Part shown: positions 32,578 through 44,906 of the stretch, one piece after another
Layout: the number at the start of each line of letters is the position of its first letter
Position numbering within the stretch: position 1 is the first letter of the stretch
Source of the DNA: Microdochium bolleyi
Taxonomy: Eukaryota; Ascomycota; Sordariomycetes; Xylariales; Microdochiaceae
Assembly: GCA_001566295.1 (NCBI GenBank)
Contig: KQ964284.1
Location: 27,162 to 91,161, forward strand
Length of the DNA stretch: 64,000 nt
Direction: 5' to 3'
The notes under the pieces: model-generated
The model's input: only the letters and a program-made list of their open reading frames with translations
Databases searched by the model: none
What the model was told of the DNA's origin: nothing
Position numbers and translations under genes: made by a program

Positions 32578-34073
32578 GTTGGATGTCGTTGAGACAGAAG
32601 AGTCAAAGAGAAGAACTGATCAGGAAACGTTTGAGGCAAGGGATATGCCACCAGGGGAGCCTTCTCTTTTGTAGCAAAATCCCATGGCTTTCGGCAACGG
32701 ACTCCCTTATTCCAGCCACCAGCGCCCATATGTCTCAGTGAGTCTCCACCATCAGCCTACTGACGTGTGTGGAGTGTCGCCGCAAAGGACTCTCTGCCTT
32801 AACACATACCCGCCGCCTGCACGCCTGCCACGCACAAGAATGTCTCACTCCGGGTGGGTGGGTGCTCGGAAGGCTGGGGCTCGCAAGCTATAGCTATTGG
32901 TCACTGTAGGAGAACCCGAACTATCAGCAGCGCTGCAGGGCCCAGTGCCCCATCGGAGGGCCTTTTGACAAATGGCGGACACTCTGGAGTTTACTTTCGG
33001 CCGTGGCCAGCCTCGCCATTAAGCTTCAGGTGGATCATCTGAGAGGCAAAATCGATCACAGAACGGACCAGACAACCCGACCACGGAGCCAGACTGTGGC
33101 GGATCGCAAAAGTGCATCGAACAATCGAAAGATATCTCAGCAGCTTGCCTGCATATGGTTCTTTGACCTATCCGGGACGACTACTTTGTCTACTGCGGAA
33201 GCACACGTTGGGTAGGGAGGACTTCCACCGGCATGCGGCGGAGTGGTTCGTCAAGGGCTGGAGGCTCCTAGTGGCAAACTAGCGTAAGTGACATACCAGT
33301 GCCCGGCCGCCCTCCCCTCGTTGAGAAGCGCCTCAGCTTCTCTATGATCCTTCCCCAAGTCTCATACGGCAGCCAAGAGTCGCATTGCTAGTCCGCACGG
33401 CCATACGCCACTGTTTTGGTGGTCAGTTTTCACGGTAGAGGTTGGTAGGCATATTCGAGACGATTGGTGTAGACTATAAAAAATGAGGAATTTTACGGCC
33501 CTTCAAACGTCCAATCTGGCCCGCTCAGTCGAATGACAATCCGTGAGTCTTGGCTCCCTGCGCCATATGTTCTTCGGTTGGGTTATACAAGCAATCAATG
33601 GTGGAATCCGGATTCGTAAACATCACGTAGCGTGTGATGACACGTGAACATGCGCCAAGGGAAACGCGGGTACTGTGGCCACAACGACAACCTGTCACAC
33701 CATTGACACAGTCAGCATTTAGGTATCAATACCATTCTGTTCGCAACCGACAGAAGTCTGATACGCAGTTCCTGAGTACGTCGGACGTGCGTGTGTGCCA
33801 AGTAAGTTTGTTCTATAATACATTTGGTCTATTCACTCCCGCAGACATCACGTCTGTGACAATAGACCGTAATTAGCAGGCTTTCTTTCATTGGCTTGTC
33901 TTTCAAGGAGGCCAACCTCACACCATGTAGAAAGCCTAAAAGAGGGGTAAGGTACAAGAAGGGGCTGTTTCCCGGCTTCACCGAAGAAGGCTTCACATCT
34001 TGCCATTCTTCTGTCCTCGATGATTCACAAGTCAGACACGATCGCAGACAGCTCAAACCCAGTTTACGAGACC
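32578..34073. other. Long intergenic region, no gene seen
   Basis: About 1.5 kb containing the protease promoter. Small frames have no recognisable content. Base composition is more A/T-rich than the 1-31 kb region by eye. Confidence 0.5.
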
Positions 34074-37000
34074 ATGACCGATCAACCCTCCGCTCAGGCG
34101 CAAGGCCCGCTAGAGATGCTGCCGGCCGAGCTTCTGATTATGATATCCGACTCGCTTCAGCTCTTGAGTTGACCTTCTCTCGCAGCGGTCAATCACCAGT
34201 TCCACGCAATGCTGCACCCGATTGTCGCCCGTCAGGCCTCAGACACGTTCCCGTACCTTCTTATCTGGGCTGCAGGCCAGGGGTTGACGGGCTTGGTCTG
34301 CACCATGCTCCAGAGCGGCGCCGATCCGAACGCCGTGTTCGTGAGCAAATACCACACAAAAAGTATTCTGCACTACTTCTGCTGGGTTGCACAACCTTCA
34401 CCACTACACTCGACTCATCCGTTGATTCGGAGTCCCGCCGTGGTCCACGGGCCCACCAACTCGACCCTGATCACTTTGTTCCATCACAAGGCCTGGATGC
34501 AAAGCTTGAGTGGCAGCCGCCCAGCACGTCCACGTCCGAGACCATCAACTAATGTCGTCGGAGTTCGTCGTGTTATTTCGACACGTCCACCCAGTATGGT
34601 GGCAACCACTATGACGTGTCGGCGTGTCCCTCAGTGCCGGTCCGCCTCGAGCGTTGTTCGACCCCTTCGAGACAACCCGGCCGACTTCTTATCTGATACT
34701 CCAGTCACGAGCTGGTGCTCAGCTTTGCACTTAGCTACGGCTTGCCGACACGAGGAAATCGTGCGTCTCCTTGTTGCCCACGGAGCTGCCATGGACGCAA
34801 CAAGCCATGGTTTGTGTGTTTGTGTCACGCCAGGAACTCCGCTGATCCGAACACCATTTCCGCAAGCAGACCCCTGCGCACTCGAAAGCTGCTGGATGGC
34901 CCTGCACCTCGCTCTGTGTCTGCGTGTAGAGGACATGGCCCTTCTGCTGTTGCCACTAGGAGCTTCACAGCAAATAGCTCACGGCGTTCCAGGGCAGTCT
35001 GGGCTTGAATCAGCGGTGGCCCATGGCTGCCTCCATGTGGCTGCAACTCTGCTTGACTCCCACACAGTGGAGCAGGATGCTGCAGAGGTTGCCCGCGGGA
35101 GACTCAGTATGTTGTCCCTTGTCTGCACTCGAGTCTGGCAGCGTCAAGATTACTCGCGCGCTCCTCGAGAGAGGATTCTCACCGAATGTGACGGAGGTCC
35201 ATAGCCGCAACCCGATCCACTTCGCGTGCCGCTTTGGGCGTTTCTCAGTCGCCCGAGAGCTCGCAAAAGCTTGTTCGGACTTGAATGCATCAACACAATG
35301 AGGTTCCGCGAGCAAGCTGTGGGTGCGAGACCTTTGGAATTCGCCACCTCGTGGTTACCTGACCTTCTCAGCCAGAAATACAGGCGCTCGCGTGTTCAGA
35401 TCGAGGTCGAGGATAAGCCCGCCAAGGAACTGGAGGTGGAAGTCTTGGGTCTCGTGGCTGAGCTCATCTCCCGCGGAGCTGACGTCCACCCACATCCCCA
35501 GTGCCTGCGATCACCCCTGGTCAAGGCAGTAAGGTCGGGCAGCACACGACTGGTTAACCTTCTGATTGATGCCGGAGCGCACGTGGACGCTCTGGATGGC
35601 AGTGGCTCTTTCCCTCTAGAGAGCGCAGTGGAGAAACGCGGCCCGTACTTTCTCACCACGCAACAAGATGTGGCCTTGGCCACTGTACGACTACTTCTCG
35701 AGCGCGGCGCGAACCCAAACCAGCGGACTCGTGATCAGCAACGATCTGCTCTCTGGATAGTGTGCGCGGCCCCTAAGGTCAGGGACAGAATGGTAATCCT
35801 GCAGGCACTGCTGGATCACGGGGCAGACCCCAATCTCACAACAAGCACAGGTCTGACACCACTGGGCGAAGCAGTGAGGCGCAAGAATGTCGATCTCTGT
35901 TACGAGCTTCTACGTCGAGGCGCCAGCCCAGTATCTGCTGCCTGGACTTTGACAGGATATTTCACGAGTTGCTTGACGTGGTTAGGAGACATCGTCTCCA
36001 CCGACCCAATGACAGAGGCCGGCCTGGGGATGGAACCTTGCGAATCAAAGTCCAGAACACGCTCGGGACTATCCGCAATTTCACAACACTACTCCTCGAC
36101 ATGGACCAGGAAGGGTCCATCTTCAACAATCTGCATTTGTTCTGGATGAGGACAAAGTGCCCCAGTCACCAGATCTCCCTTGTTCTGCTGCAGCGAGGGC
36201 AGCCTGATCTCTCTTATTGCCCTCCTGGCAAGCCGGATAGGACCTGTCTTCACAACGTCCTCTACGTTCAGTCGTCGCGCGTGGTTCCCGAGTGCGAGCT
36301 CGGGCTTATCCAAGAGCCTATCAGAAGAGGCGCCGACGTGAATCAAGGCAATCCGCTGCTGCATGCCTTCTCAGTCTTCAAGTGGCGTGCCGCACGGTTG
36401 TTGATTAGGGAAGGGGCTACGATCCCAAGCGGTGTGCGGCCCAGGGTGCTCAAGTTTCTATTGGATATTGCATACATTGACCCAAACGCCGTCGAGTTCT
36501 TCCGCTCAATTCTGCAGGATCTCATTTCCCAGACTCTCTCTGAGAGACATTCTCAGACAGACCAGTTCGAGAAAGATCCATCTGGTGACAGAACGGGAAT
36601 TGCATCGTCCCTGGTTACACCAATTTAAGACCCGAAAGCGCGGGAGATCCATGACCAGCTTCTGATACGGGTCTGCCGAGCCCCCAATGCTCAAGCAGTT
36701 GCTTTACTTCTGGAAGCCGGCGCCAACGTCAACGCAGGTGGGCACACTTCCACAAAGTTGTCAAGGCCACCCAAGTCACCACTCTCAGCCGTATTGCACT
36801 ACACAGACCACCCAAAGAGCCTGATCGACATATCAGACAGCAGCACGGAACAGCTCTACGCCACCTTCAAGCTGTTGTGCGAGAGCGGCACGAGCCGCCC
36901 TCAAGGAGAAGACGAGGAGGGCGCGGCCGCCGATACACAAGGCCGGATCAGTCTGCGGCGCGACTCATTACCAAGCAGTGGCCTTACTCCATCTTCAGGG

Positions 37001-37425
37001 AGGCGGTAGCCATCTCCTGCGACTTTATCGTGCAGGATGCTCGAGGGTCGTCTCCGCGGCAGGTCATCGTAATATGCCGTGACCTCATTAGTAGAGACGT
37101 GGTAGGGAGGGCTCTGTCCCGAAGTCGGCGAGCCGTGCTCCGCGTTCCCAACCAAGAAAGCGGCAGCGGCAGTGACAATAGTCGTGATAGTGAAAGCGAT
37201 CATGAGAGAGACGATACCCCTGAGGACGACAATGACACAGGCCATGACAGTAACGAAGACGGCGAAGAGGCTGACGAGGCCGACAGCAACGGCAACGATG
37301 ACGATTCGAACGGATCTACGGACCATTTTTGGGCTAGTCTCTTTGGTTTGGGATCGTCTACATCATCATCCAGGTCTAGCTCCGCATATAGGGGATCGGA
37401 AACAAGCAGCAGCACCATAGACTGA
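34074..37425 (+). pseudogene. Decayed F-box/ankyrin-repeat gene
   Basis: A continuous ankyrin-repeat reading that jumps between frames. It starts MTDQPSAQAQGPLEMLPAEL, an F-box-like opening, hits a TGA at 34170-34172, and continues in the same frame with ankyrin units (LLIWAAGQGLTGLVCTML; SALHLATACRHEEIVRLLVA). It shifts frame near 35105, again near 35300, again near 36010, reaches a TAA at 36626-36628 with the same frame carrying on (AVALLLEAGANVNAG), and shifts again near 36925 before an acidic Ser/Asp-rich tail ending at 37425. None of the jumps has usable intron signals. Homologous genes would be F-box or ankyrin adaptor proteins. Assembly indels are an alternative for some of the shifts. 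Confidence 0.75.
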
Positions 37426-38594
37426 GGATAAATTCATCTGTTCCTTTCCCTAATCTTCCCCCGTCTGTACCAACTGTTGGGCTTTGCTAAAAGTGGGCGT
37501 GCTTCCAACGCACCCACTTCTTCAGCCCGTTACCACTTTATGTCTTGGTCTCTTCGAGGCGGAAGCCTTTGAAGATTCAAAGAGTGGTTAACTTATACAC
37601 GAGTAGGCTGCTCCATGGTTGTTATGCTCATTAGTAACTTCAAGGGCTGCTTGACAAGCTTTCCACCACCCTATCCACTTCAGAAAGCCCCCTATGGTTT
37701 TATAGCAATAGTTTACTGTCGCTGCTATTTATAATTTCGCGGGCGTGGTGCCATAGGGTTATAGCGCTTCCATCAGTGGTTGAAATTGATTTCCATGAAC
37801 ACAAGGGGAATCGTATGAGTAGCTAGTGCCAGTACTCAACCTTCCCGAGTCTGGCAGCGTTACGCTATACCACAGGAAATAACCAGGGCACAGAGGTTCA
37901 TCTGAGCGAAGCATCACCGGTCAATTGGCATCATCACAAAATGAATTGGTTCTCTCGGCTGTCGTCCCAGTCTGCTGCAACCCTGCACGACGGATCGTGT
38001 GGCTTTGCTCGCACAATTTCTCCGTAGCTGCCAACGCAGACCCATCGGAGTAAAGACAAATCCACGAAGTGGGGTATGTGCAACTCGAGATAGGATGCCG
38101 ATGGTCATATAAGCTCGACGTGCCGGGGAGCTTGGCATTTCACGTGCGGAGTAGACAAGGCTGCCCCTGTACTTCCGCTCCAATGAGCCGAGCCGCCAAG
38201 GGGGATATACAAACACATACCAGATACGGAACGGAGCAGGACGATCATCGGCCGCAGTTTCCTCAGGCGTCCCAGACCATGCCGAACATGGGCGCGGCTC
38301 AAGGCTGCACAAAGCAAAACAACGTTGCGGCCAAGTCGCCTCGGACACGATTGTTCCGGGTCGCGATCACAGACACCACCTATGAGGTCTTCTTTTGTCC
38401 CACAGACCTTGAAAGTCGGAGAGAGCCCTTCTTTGGATGGGACCGCACACCACACCATCTGGTCTCCCAGCAGCGTGTACGGGCACCTATATCAAGGCCC
38501 GCATTTCTTTCATAACCAGAAGCCCGAATTCTTCCATTCCTCGCCCATGACCTTCTGCGCAGCTCGGCTATCTGTTATTGCAAACTCGATCAAC
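37426..38594. other. Intergenic region with palindromes
   Basis: About 1.2 kb before the beta-helix gene. It holds an imperfect nested palindrome at 37479-37528 and an inverted pair CCCTATGG/CCATAGGG near 37692 and 37752. No gene seen. Confidence 0.55.
37479..37528. repeat. Nested inverted repeat (hairpin)
   Basis: Inner arms AAGTGGG (37491-37497) and CCCACTT (37513-37519), outer arms GGGCT (37479-37483) and AGCCC (37524-37528). It could be a transcription end hairpin or a small transposon relic. Confidence 0.5.
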
Positions 38595-39659
38595 ATGGGC
38601 CTTCTTACTACTGCCGTTGCCTGTCTGGCTCTTGCCACATCTGCCCAAGCCGCATGTGGTGACGGAAGCCCGAACGGCCGAGTCACAGGCAGCTCCGGGG
38701 CATATGTCGCTACTGTCGGCGGCAGCAATGTCTACTCTGGCTCCGACTACCGTCTGGCCATCCAGACCGCCCTCGACCGCATCGGGTCTGGCCAGCGCGT
38801 GTCCGTCATGGCATCTGGTAGCATCGGCGCGAACACCATCAGCATCTCGAGCGGCAAAATCTTTGAGGGCTGCGGCACCATCAATGTGGGCAACAAGTCG
38901 GGCCGCGGCGCCATCGAGTCTCTCAGCACAACCAACGTGCAGATCCCCTACCTTACCATGACGGGCAACCCCTACTTTGGGCTGCGTTTCTACGGTACAA
39001 CCGGCTTGTCGCTCGGTGTCATCAACCTCAACCTCAGCGGGGGTCTGGGCATTCGTTTTGACCGTGACAATGCGGCCAACAAGAACGTCAAAATGGACGT
39101 CATCACGGTCAACGGCGCCGGCAGCCACGCCGTCGAGACGTGGAAGATTGATGGCCTGACCATCAACAGGGTCATTGCTCGCAACGTTGGCGAGTGCGGC
39201 CTCCTGCTCCAGGAGACCACAAACGCCCGCGTCGGCCTCGTGGACGGTCAGAACGTAGCCGCCGGCAACGGCTACGCGACCCTGCGCTTCGCCAACCGCA
39301 ACGGCCGCCGGTCGGACGGCAGCTACGCGACGAATGTCTACGTCGACTCAGTCATCTCTCGCGGCGGCGGCCGTGGCATCTTCTGCGTCTCCGAGTCTGG
39401 TGGTGCTGAGATCGGCAAGGTCGACCTGGCCAGCAACGGTAACAACGCTATCCTGATCGAAAACTGCTATGGTGTCAACATCAAAAGCGGCGTGGTCAAC
39501 GGTGGTGGTGAGATCCGTCTTGCTGCCCGCAGCGAGTTCGCGAACAACCGTGACATCACCGTATCTCTGACTGCCAACAACGTTGCCGTGCGCGAGTCGC
39601 CCTGTGGCCAGAACATCAGGTGGAATATCGGGGGCAATGCGTCCAAGAACATCTGCTGA
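38595..39659 (+). CDS. Secreted right-handed parallel beta-helix protein (pectin-lyase fold)
   Basis: 354 residues, intronless. A signal peptide of about 19 residues (MGLLTTAVACLALATSAQA) is followed by repeated Asn/Gly/Val-rich coils typical of a beta-helix (LGVINLNLSGGLGIRFDRDN, INRVIARNVGECGLLL, VNIKSGVVNGGGEIRLAARS). Paired Cys flank the ends (CGDG near the N-terminus; terminal NIC). The fold is shared by pectate lyases, rhamnogalacturonan hydrolases and non-catalytic proteins; I see no diagnostic catalytic motif, so the substrate is open. The frame extends upstream to a Met 16 codons earlier, but the ATG at 38595 begins a textbook signal peptide. Confidence 0.8.
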   Translation: MGLLTTAVACLALATSAQAACGDGSPNGRVTGSSGAYVATVGGSNVYSGSDYRLAIQTALDRIGSGQRVSVMASGSIGANTISISSGKIFEGCGTINVGNKSGRGAIESLSTTNVQIPYLTMTGNPYFGLRFYGTTGLSLGVINLNLSGGLGIRFDRDNAANKNVKMDVITVNGAGSHAVETWKIDGLTINRVIARNVGECGLLLQETTNARVGLVDGQNVAAGNGYATLRFANRNGRRSDGSYATNVYVDSVISRGGGRGIFCVSESGGAEIGKVDLASNGNNAILIENCYGVNIKSGVVNGGGEIRLAARSEFANNRDITVSLTANNVAVRESPCGQNIRWNIGGNASKNIC

Positions 39660-40372
39660 GCAAGCCGAGAGCAGCAAATGGAAAAGTCGCTGAGCCTTTA
39701 GGATCACAATATTTGGTAAAAGAAAAGCCACACTGTATGCTTGAGATTTATGCATTACAAGGGCACAGGAATTGCAGTTCCGTAAGACGGCTTTACAACA
39801 AAGAGTGTGTGTGCACAATAGTTCACTAGCTTCCATATGGCCTTGAGAACGGCGACAATGTTTCCAATTCTTGTTCCGAGAAATTTGCATCGTTACTGCT
39901 TGCCATGCCCGGAGACTTCTAGCATTTGGAAATCACGGGCGCACGCTCCTAATATGAGTCCTGATTTGGTTCCACGTGTTGGTGTCACTATTTCCATGAT
40001 GGAGGACTTTCATAATGTTGCAGACCAAGATACCGGCAGTGGCTTGTTGATAATGGGACGTAATGGAAAGCTTGCTTGAGAGTAGTCTTCGGAGCTCGCG
40101 ACAAGCATGTGCGAGGACGGTAGCTGTCCAAAGTCTGCACAAATACGATGCAGTGGAATTGAATAATGTCCAATGTCAAGTAATGTCGGGTACCAGACCG
40201 AGATGAAGTAGAAAGTGAAGAGAAAGCATCTAGGCAACATTTGCCAAGCCCTAGAAAGGTATTCGGAACACAGAGAAAGGTATGAGAGAGACATCCATTG
40301 TGCCAGGCAGCGTCATCCCTATGATGACTTCTCTTCGTGTCATTGCCACATCTCCACTCCTGCAATCAGAGC
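39660..40372. other. Convergent intergenic region
   Basis: About 700 bases between the stops of the beta-helix gene and the chitinase. Nothing recognised. Confidence 0.55.
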
Positions 40373-43300
40373 TCAATCTTTCGGCCAAGACACCCACTCG
40401 CTCTCGTAGCGCTTGCTCGGATCTCTCAAGCACGGGAAGCTGGGCTTATCGGTGTCGGGAATTCCGTGGCCAAGACCGTCTTCACCGAGGACACTTGCCT
40501 CCTTAGGGCTGCAAACTGGAATTCGAATGGTACCGGGAGCAGTGATGTCATTGTCCCAGAGAGAGTTGAAGTCGTCCTTGTTGCTCGGGTCGATGGCGCC
40601 CTCATTGCCGTTCATGAGATTGAGCTTGTTGTTGCGCTTCCAGGTGTTGACCGCACTGGAGAAGAGTTAGCTGGGCATTGAAGAATCAACGAAAACTTTT
40701 ATTTACCCTCTGACCAAGTCTTCCACAGTCACGTTGCCAAACTTCTCGTTCTTCTTCATGATCTGGTCAAGCCCGGGCAAGCTAAAAAGCGGTGCCCACT
40801 TCGGGTCTGGGTTGTTACACCATGTATAGTACTCGGGTGAACAGTTGGGTCCGTCGTTGTCTCGATCGTACGTCGAGGCGAGGATGTAGTTGTGGTTGTC
40901 GATACAAACCTTGCCGTTGTTGTACTTTTCGCCACTGTAGAAGAACTCATTGGCTCCAATGTCACGGCTACAGTCGGGGCCAAAATCGAGAATGGCGGGA
41001 TACTGGGGATAAGGCTGGCGCATCTTCCACACAGACGGGATGGCTGCTGCGTAGAAAGCCCGTTCTGCAGCCTTCTGCTGCAGGAAGGCCTGAGTGTGGT
41101 CGACATTTGTGCTTGTGCTGCCCGCCTGTCCGTTGAGGCTTCCAGGGACCATTTGCCCTTTGCCCATGATGGCTGCGAGCTGCTTGAGGTGCTCAGACTC
41201 GCCATCGAACAACTCTACAACCATTGTGTCAACCTGTTTGGTCCAATTGTCAATCAGCTTGTCGTAAAGGACGCTGAAGGTCACCTCCTTCACCGTTTCC
41301 TGCGCGATGAAGCGCTGGCTGATTGTGAAGCCAGCCATGACCAGGGCCTGCGATGAGTCCTTGTAGAGATCAAGACCAAGGCTGTTCTCTTTGAAAAATG
41401 GAATCTCCTTGAGTGCTGTGTACATCGTAAGCAAGTGTTGTCGGGAAGAACGCCGTTGGTACTTACCTCCTTTCCAAAACAAAGTGCCAATGGCCGTCGA
41501 TGGGATTTGCAGGATCGTGAGTAGAATTCCAATGCCCAGAGCATAATTTGGACGGTTGCCCTTTGGCGCGAACGTGTCGACAAACTCATTTTTCTTGTTC
41601 TGGATCTGTTGAGCAGCGGCCTTCAGGGTAGCCGAGTAGTTCTTGATCAGGGCGTGGATCTGGGCGAGAGAGTTCCACACGATGTACGCGCAAGCACCGG
41701 TCTTGCCGGACGGATGATCACCGCTGCTTGCGTGCGTCGCGCACTTGGCATCGGGGTTGCAGTTGTCCACGAGAGCCAGATTCTGGCAGCCCTACACGAT
41801 TATAAGAGAGCTGGTCAGCAAGGGTCGGCCAGCCGTCATGAGGTCGGGGCAGGAGACTTACTGTGTTCTCAGCTTGGTGGAAGAACTGCGACACAGAGTC
41901 GCTGAAGGTCGCGTTCTTGGCTGGTTTGTCGCACATTTTCCACCTCAGAAGTGCATCCTCCCACGCGTGCGAGCAGTCCAGGTTGGCCCATCGCTCGGCG
42001 GGTGTGTACCTGGTCCAGAGTCGTACTTCCTCCGCCTGGCAGTCCTTGCTCACCCACGAGCCCGTGCGCGTTTCGAGATCACAGGACACGGCCTCGCCCT
42101 TGTTCTTGATGTTGTTCTTGATCTGACCCCAGGTGAGCCTGATATCGCCGTCGTCCCCGAGTGCCGGGGGCGAGTTGAACTTCTCGAGGTCGACGGCCCA
42201 GTCTGTCGTGCCTCCAAGATTGAAACCCTTGTACTGGTTGGCGCGCTTTGATCGAACAGCCTCGTTCATGTATGCCACCCAGTTGTTGCCATCATATACC
42301 ATCATGTTGCTGTCGCTGGACGCGTCGTACCACATATCGGCGGCTCGCTTCCTGCTACTTGCGTACTCTGCGATCTCGGCATTGCTGATGTAGCCACTGG
42401 TGGCTGTGCAGCGGCCCGGAGTCGCCTGAGATCCTGTCTCACCTGCATCTCCGAGAAAGAGACACTGAGGTCCGCGGCAGGAAGGATCGGCCATACGGAA
42501 GCTTCGCCCGTAGCTCGTGACTCCCACAATGACCTTGCTGGATGGCACACCGGCTTTGGTGATGAGGGCCAATGCATAGTTCGTCTCTGTGATGTTGACC
42601 TGACTGCGGAGACAGCTCCCTTGTGGGCATCCGGGAGACGCCCACTTGCTGCCCGCATCCCACTGGCCATGCAAATCATACGTCATGTACACAATGTAGT
42701 CGACGATCTTGCCGATGCCCTTGATGGGGAAGTTGCGGAGGTACCAGTAAGAGGCTGGCGCGGCGATGGACACGGTCTTGTTGGGGAGTTTATTCTTCAG
42801 GATCGTCAGAAAGGCGGCATAAGCAGTGCCCTCATACTTGTCATCGGGTGGAGGAGTACCCGGAATGTCGTCCGCCTGTTGCGCAATAAGGAGTTAGCTG
42901 TGTACCATGCAAAATCAATCGAGTGTAACCACAAGCACAAGATGGAGACTCACGCCGGGATACTCCCAGTCTATGTCAACGCCATCGAGACCATTGTCAT
43001 TGACGAACTTGGCTAGGCTGCTCGCAAGTTTCTCTCGGTTGGCCGGCTTCACGCCATTGCGGAAGATCGAGTAGTACTTCCGGTCGTTGGAGAAGACCCA
43101 GCCACCAAAAGAAATAATCTTCTTGATGCCTGTCATCTTCTTGAACTGCTTGAACTGGTACTCTTGGTACTGGTCCTCGAAGTATACCTCGAAGTCGTTA
43201 CTCAGCATGCCAAAGGCGAAATGCACATGGGTGAACGATTTGTCTATCTGGGTGACGTCCATGTTCAGGCACTCTCGATTCAGGTTGAATGCCTCAAAAT

Positions 43301-44906
43301 ACCCCAGCTTGATGAACTGTGCTGGGGCAGAGCCCTTGACGATGTCCAAGCCACAGTTGGAGATGCAGCCGTTGGTGTCTTTCTTGGCTGTACCAGGAGC
43401 ACCGTCACCACGAGTATCGATGCAGAAGTCGTCTGATAGACCGCATTGACCCCACTGAGTTGTCGCATCAGCAAGTCAGTGACACGAACCCGTCAGTCTT
43501 TCCAGAAGGACGCAAGACTTACAATGTTGCAGCACACGTTGAGCGGGCAAGGGTTCATGTCGGCAATATTTGACCCGTCAGTCGGCCGTTCCGAGCCGGG
43601 CTTCTGCGGTCCACAGATCGCGTTGGGAATGGCTTGAGGGAATGGGGGAGTGCCACTGCTGAGACACATAACGACTCCGACGAACAGACGATCGCAGCCA
43701 GCCCATCCTGCATATGGCATGTCAGTCATCAGCGTAAAAGGCGGTTATCAGGTATCATGACATACCCCAAGTGTTCTTGTTCATCGTCTCCAAATCGGTC
43801 ACCTTGAGTGAGTTGCCCGCTGCAATGGCTGCACAGGTATCGTCTTGCTTGGTCGTGTACGTTGCACAGCTGCCGTCCTTGTTGGGCTTGGGCCTGAAAT
43901 CTGGAAGTGAGCCTGATGTACAGCAGACGTGCTGCCCCTTCATCAGTGTCGAGCACAGGTCCTTGGCTGTGTTGTACTTGTTGAAGTCACTGCCAGAGAT
44001 ACCACATTTGGACGCTAGAGTACCGCAGCCGTCGCCGTTGTCGACCTGGATGGCCCTGCAGTCGGCGCGGGCGTGCAGCTGGGCACGAATACCGTGTGCA
44101 TGTCGAGCCAAGTGTCTCGTGGCATTGCTAGACAGTGAAGTGTTTCCCAGGGCAAGTGGGATCAAGGGGCGAGCGACAATTATGGTCGTGTTTAGGGTGG
44201 TGCTGTTGCCGAAGCTCGAAATGTCGACACACGTAGCATTGGCCCATGTGTTGACCATCTTCTGAACGACAGTAAGATCGAGTGTCGAAGCAACGACGAC
44301 GCCAAAGGTTTCTGCTGCCGTGCTGTTACTGCTGCAAAGCTGCACCAGTGCGCTGCTGTCGGCTGCCAGCCCAGCTTCCCGGACTTTTGAGATAAGGGGC
44401 GTGATGAGCCCGTTGGCGGCGCTGGAGCTCAGCAGGCCTTGGCCGATAAAGACTCCAACAGTGGCGCCATTGTATGCTGAGAAGAGCGATGTCTTGTTCC
44501 AGCCAGCTTGTCCAGTGCGCTGGAGGTAGGAGCGGAGTTCCTCAAGTGGCGTGGCGGCCCGAGGGCCGGTGCGGTGGATGTTATCAGAGCCCGACCAAGC
44601 CAGCTGCGGAACAACTTCGATAGTCTCGTTCGCAGAGGCAGCGAGGATAACCGGGGATTGGTGATAGTAGTAGGCACCCCACGTGTCACATGTTCGGAAA
44701 GGTTGCTGCTCGTTCGCGGGGATGCTCAGGGCCAGGTCGATCAAGAGAGGGCGCGGACAGTAAAATGTCTCAGCGAGACTTTCTCGGACATCCCAATGTG
44801 CCGGGTCGATGCCAGTCTCGGCGCACATGCGAGGACATGGCTCTGTGTGGGCGAGTGCGCTCCGTATGAGCAGGCCCGCCGCTGGTAGTATGGAAGAGAA
44901 ACGCAT
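40373..44906 (-). CDS. LysM-CBM18-GH18 chitinase, fungal subgroup C type
   Basis: Large secreted chitinase of about 1,385 residues from seven exons: 43766-44906, 43523-43707, 42954-43454, 41862-42875, 41467-41791, 40707-41415 and 40373-40655, all in phase. Order: signal peptide (MRFSSILPAAGLLIRSALA), an N-terminal region with several N-glycosylation sites, two LysM motifs (about 281-330 and 343-400), a Cys-rich hevein-like CBM18 (about 413-480; CGPQKPGSE, CCNIWGQCG), then GH18. The GH18 has KKIISFGGW and DGVDIDWEYP with catalytic Glu606. A long C-terminal region (about 860-1385) follows. This layout matches subgroup C chitinases, which resemble the chitin-binding subunit of yeast killer toxins; I do not claim toxin activity. 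It would act at the cell surface on chitin, its own or that of other fungi or invertebrates. Confidence 0.88.

Noticed and set aside
33896..34552. 218-residue plus-strand frame overlapping the start of the ankyrin relic
   Set aside because: It is a different frame from the F-box/ankyrin reading and has no domain, though part of it could be coding if more frameshifts occurred.
40373..44906. Calling the chitinase a killer toxin
   Set aside because: Only the chitin-binding and GH18 layout is shared with killer-toxin alpha subunits; no evidence for a toxin subunit or activity.
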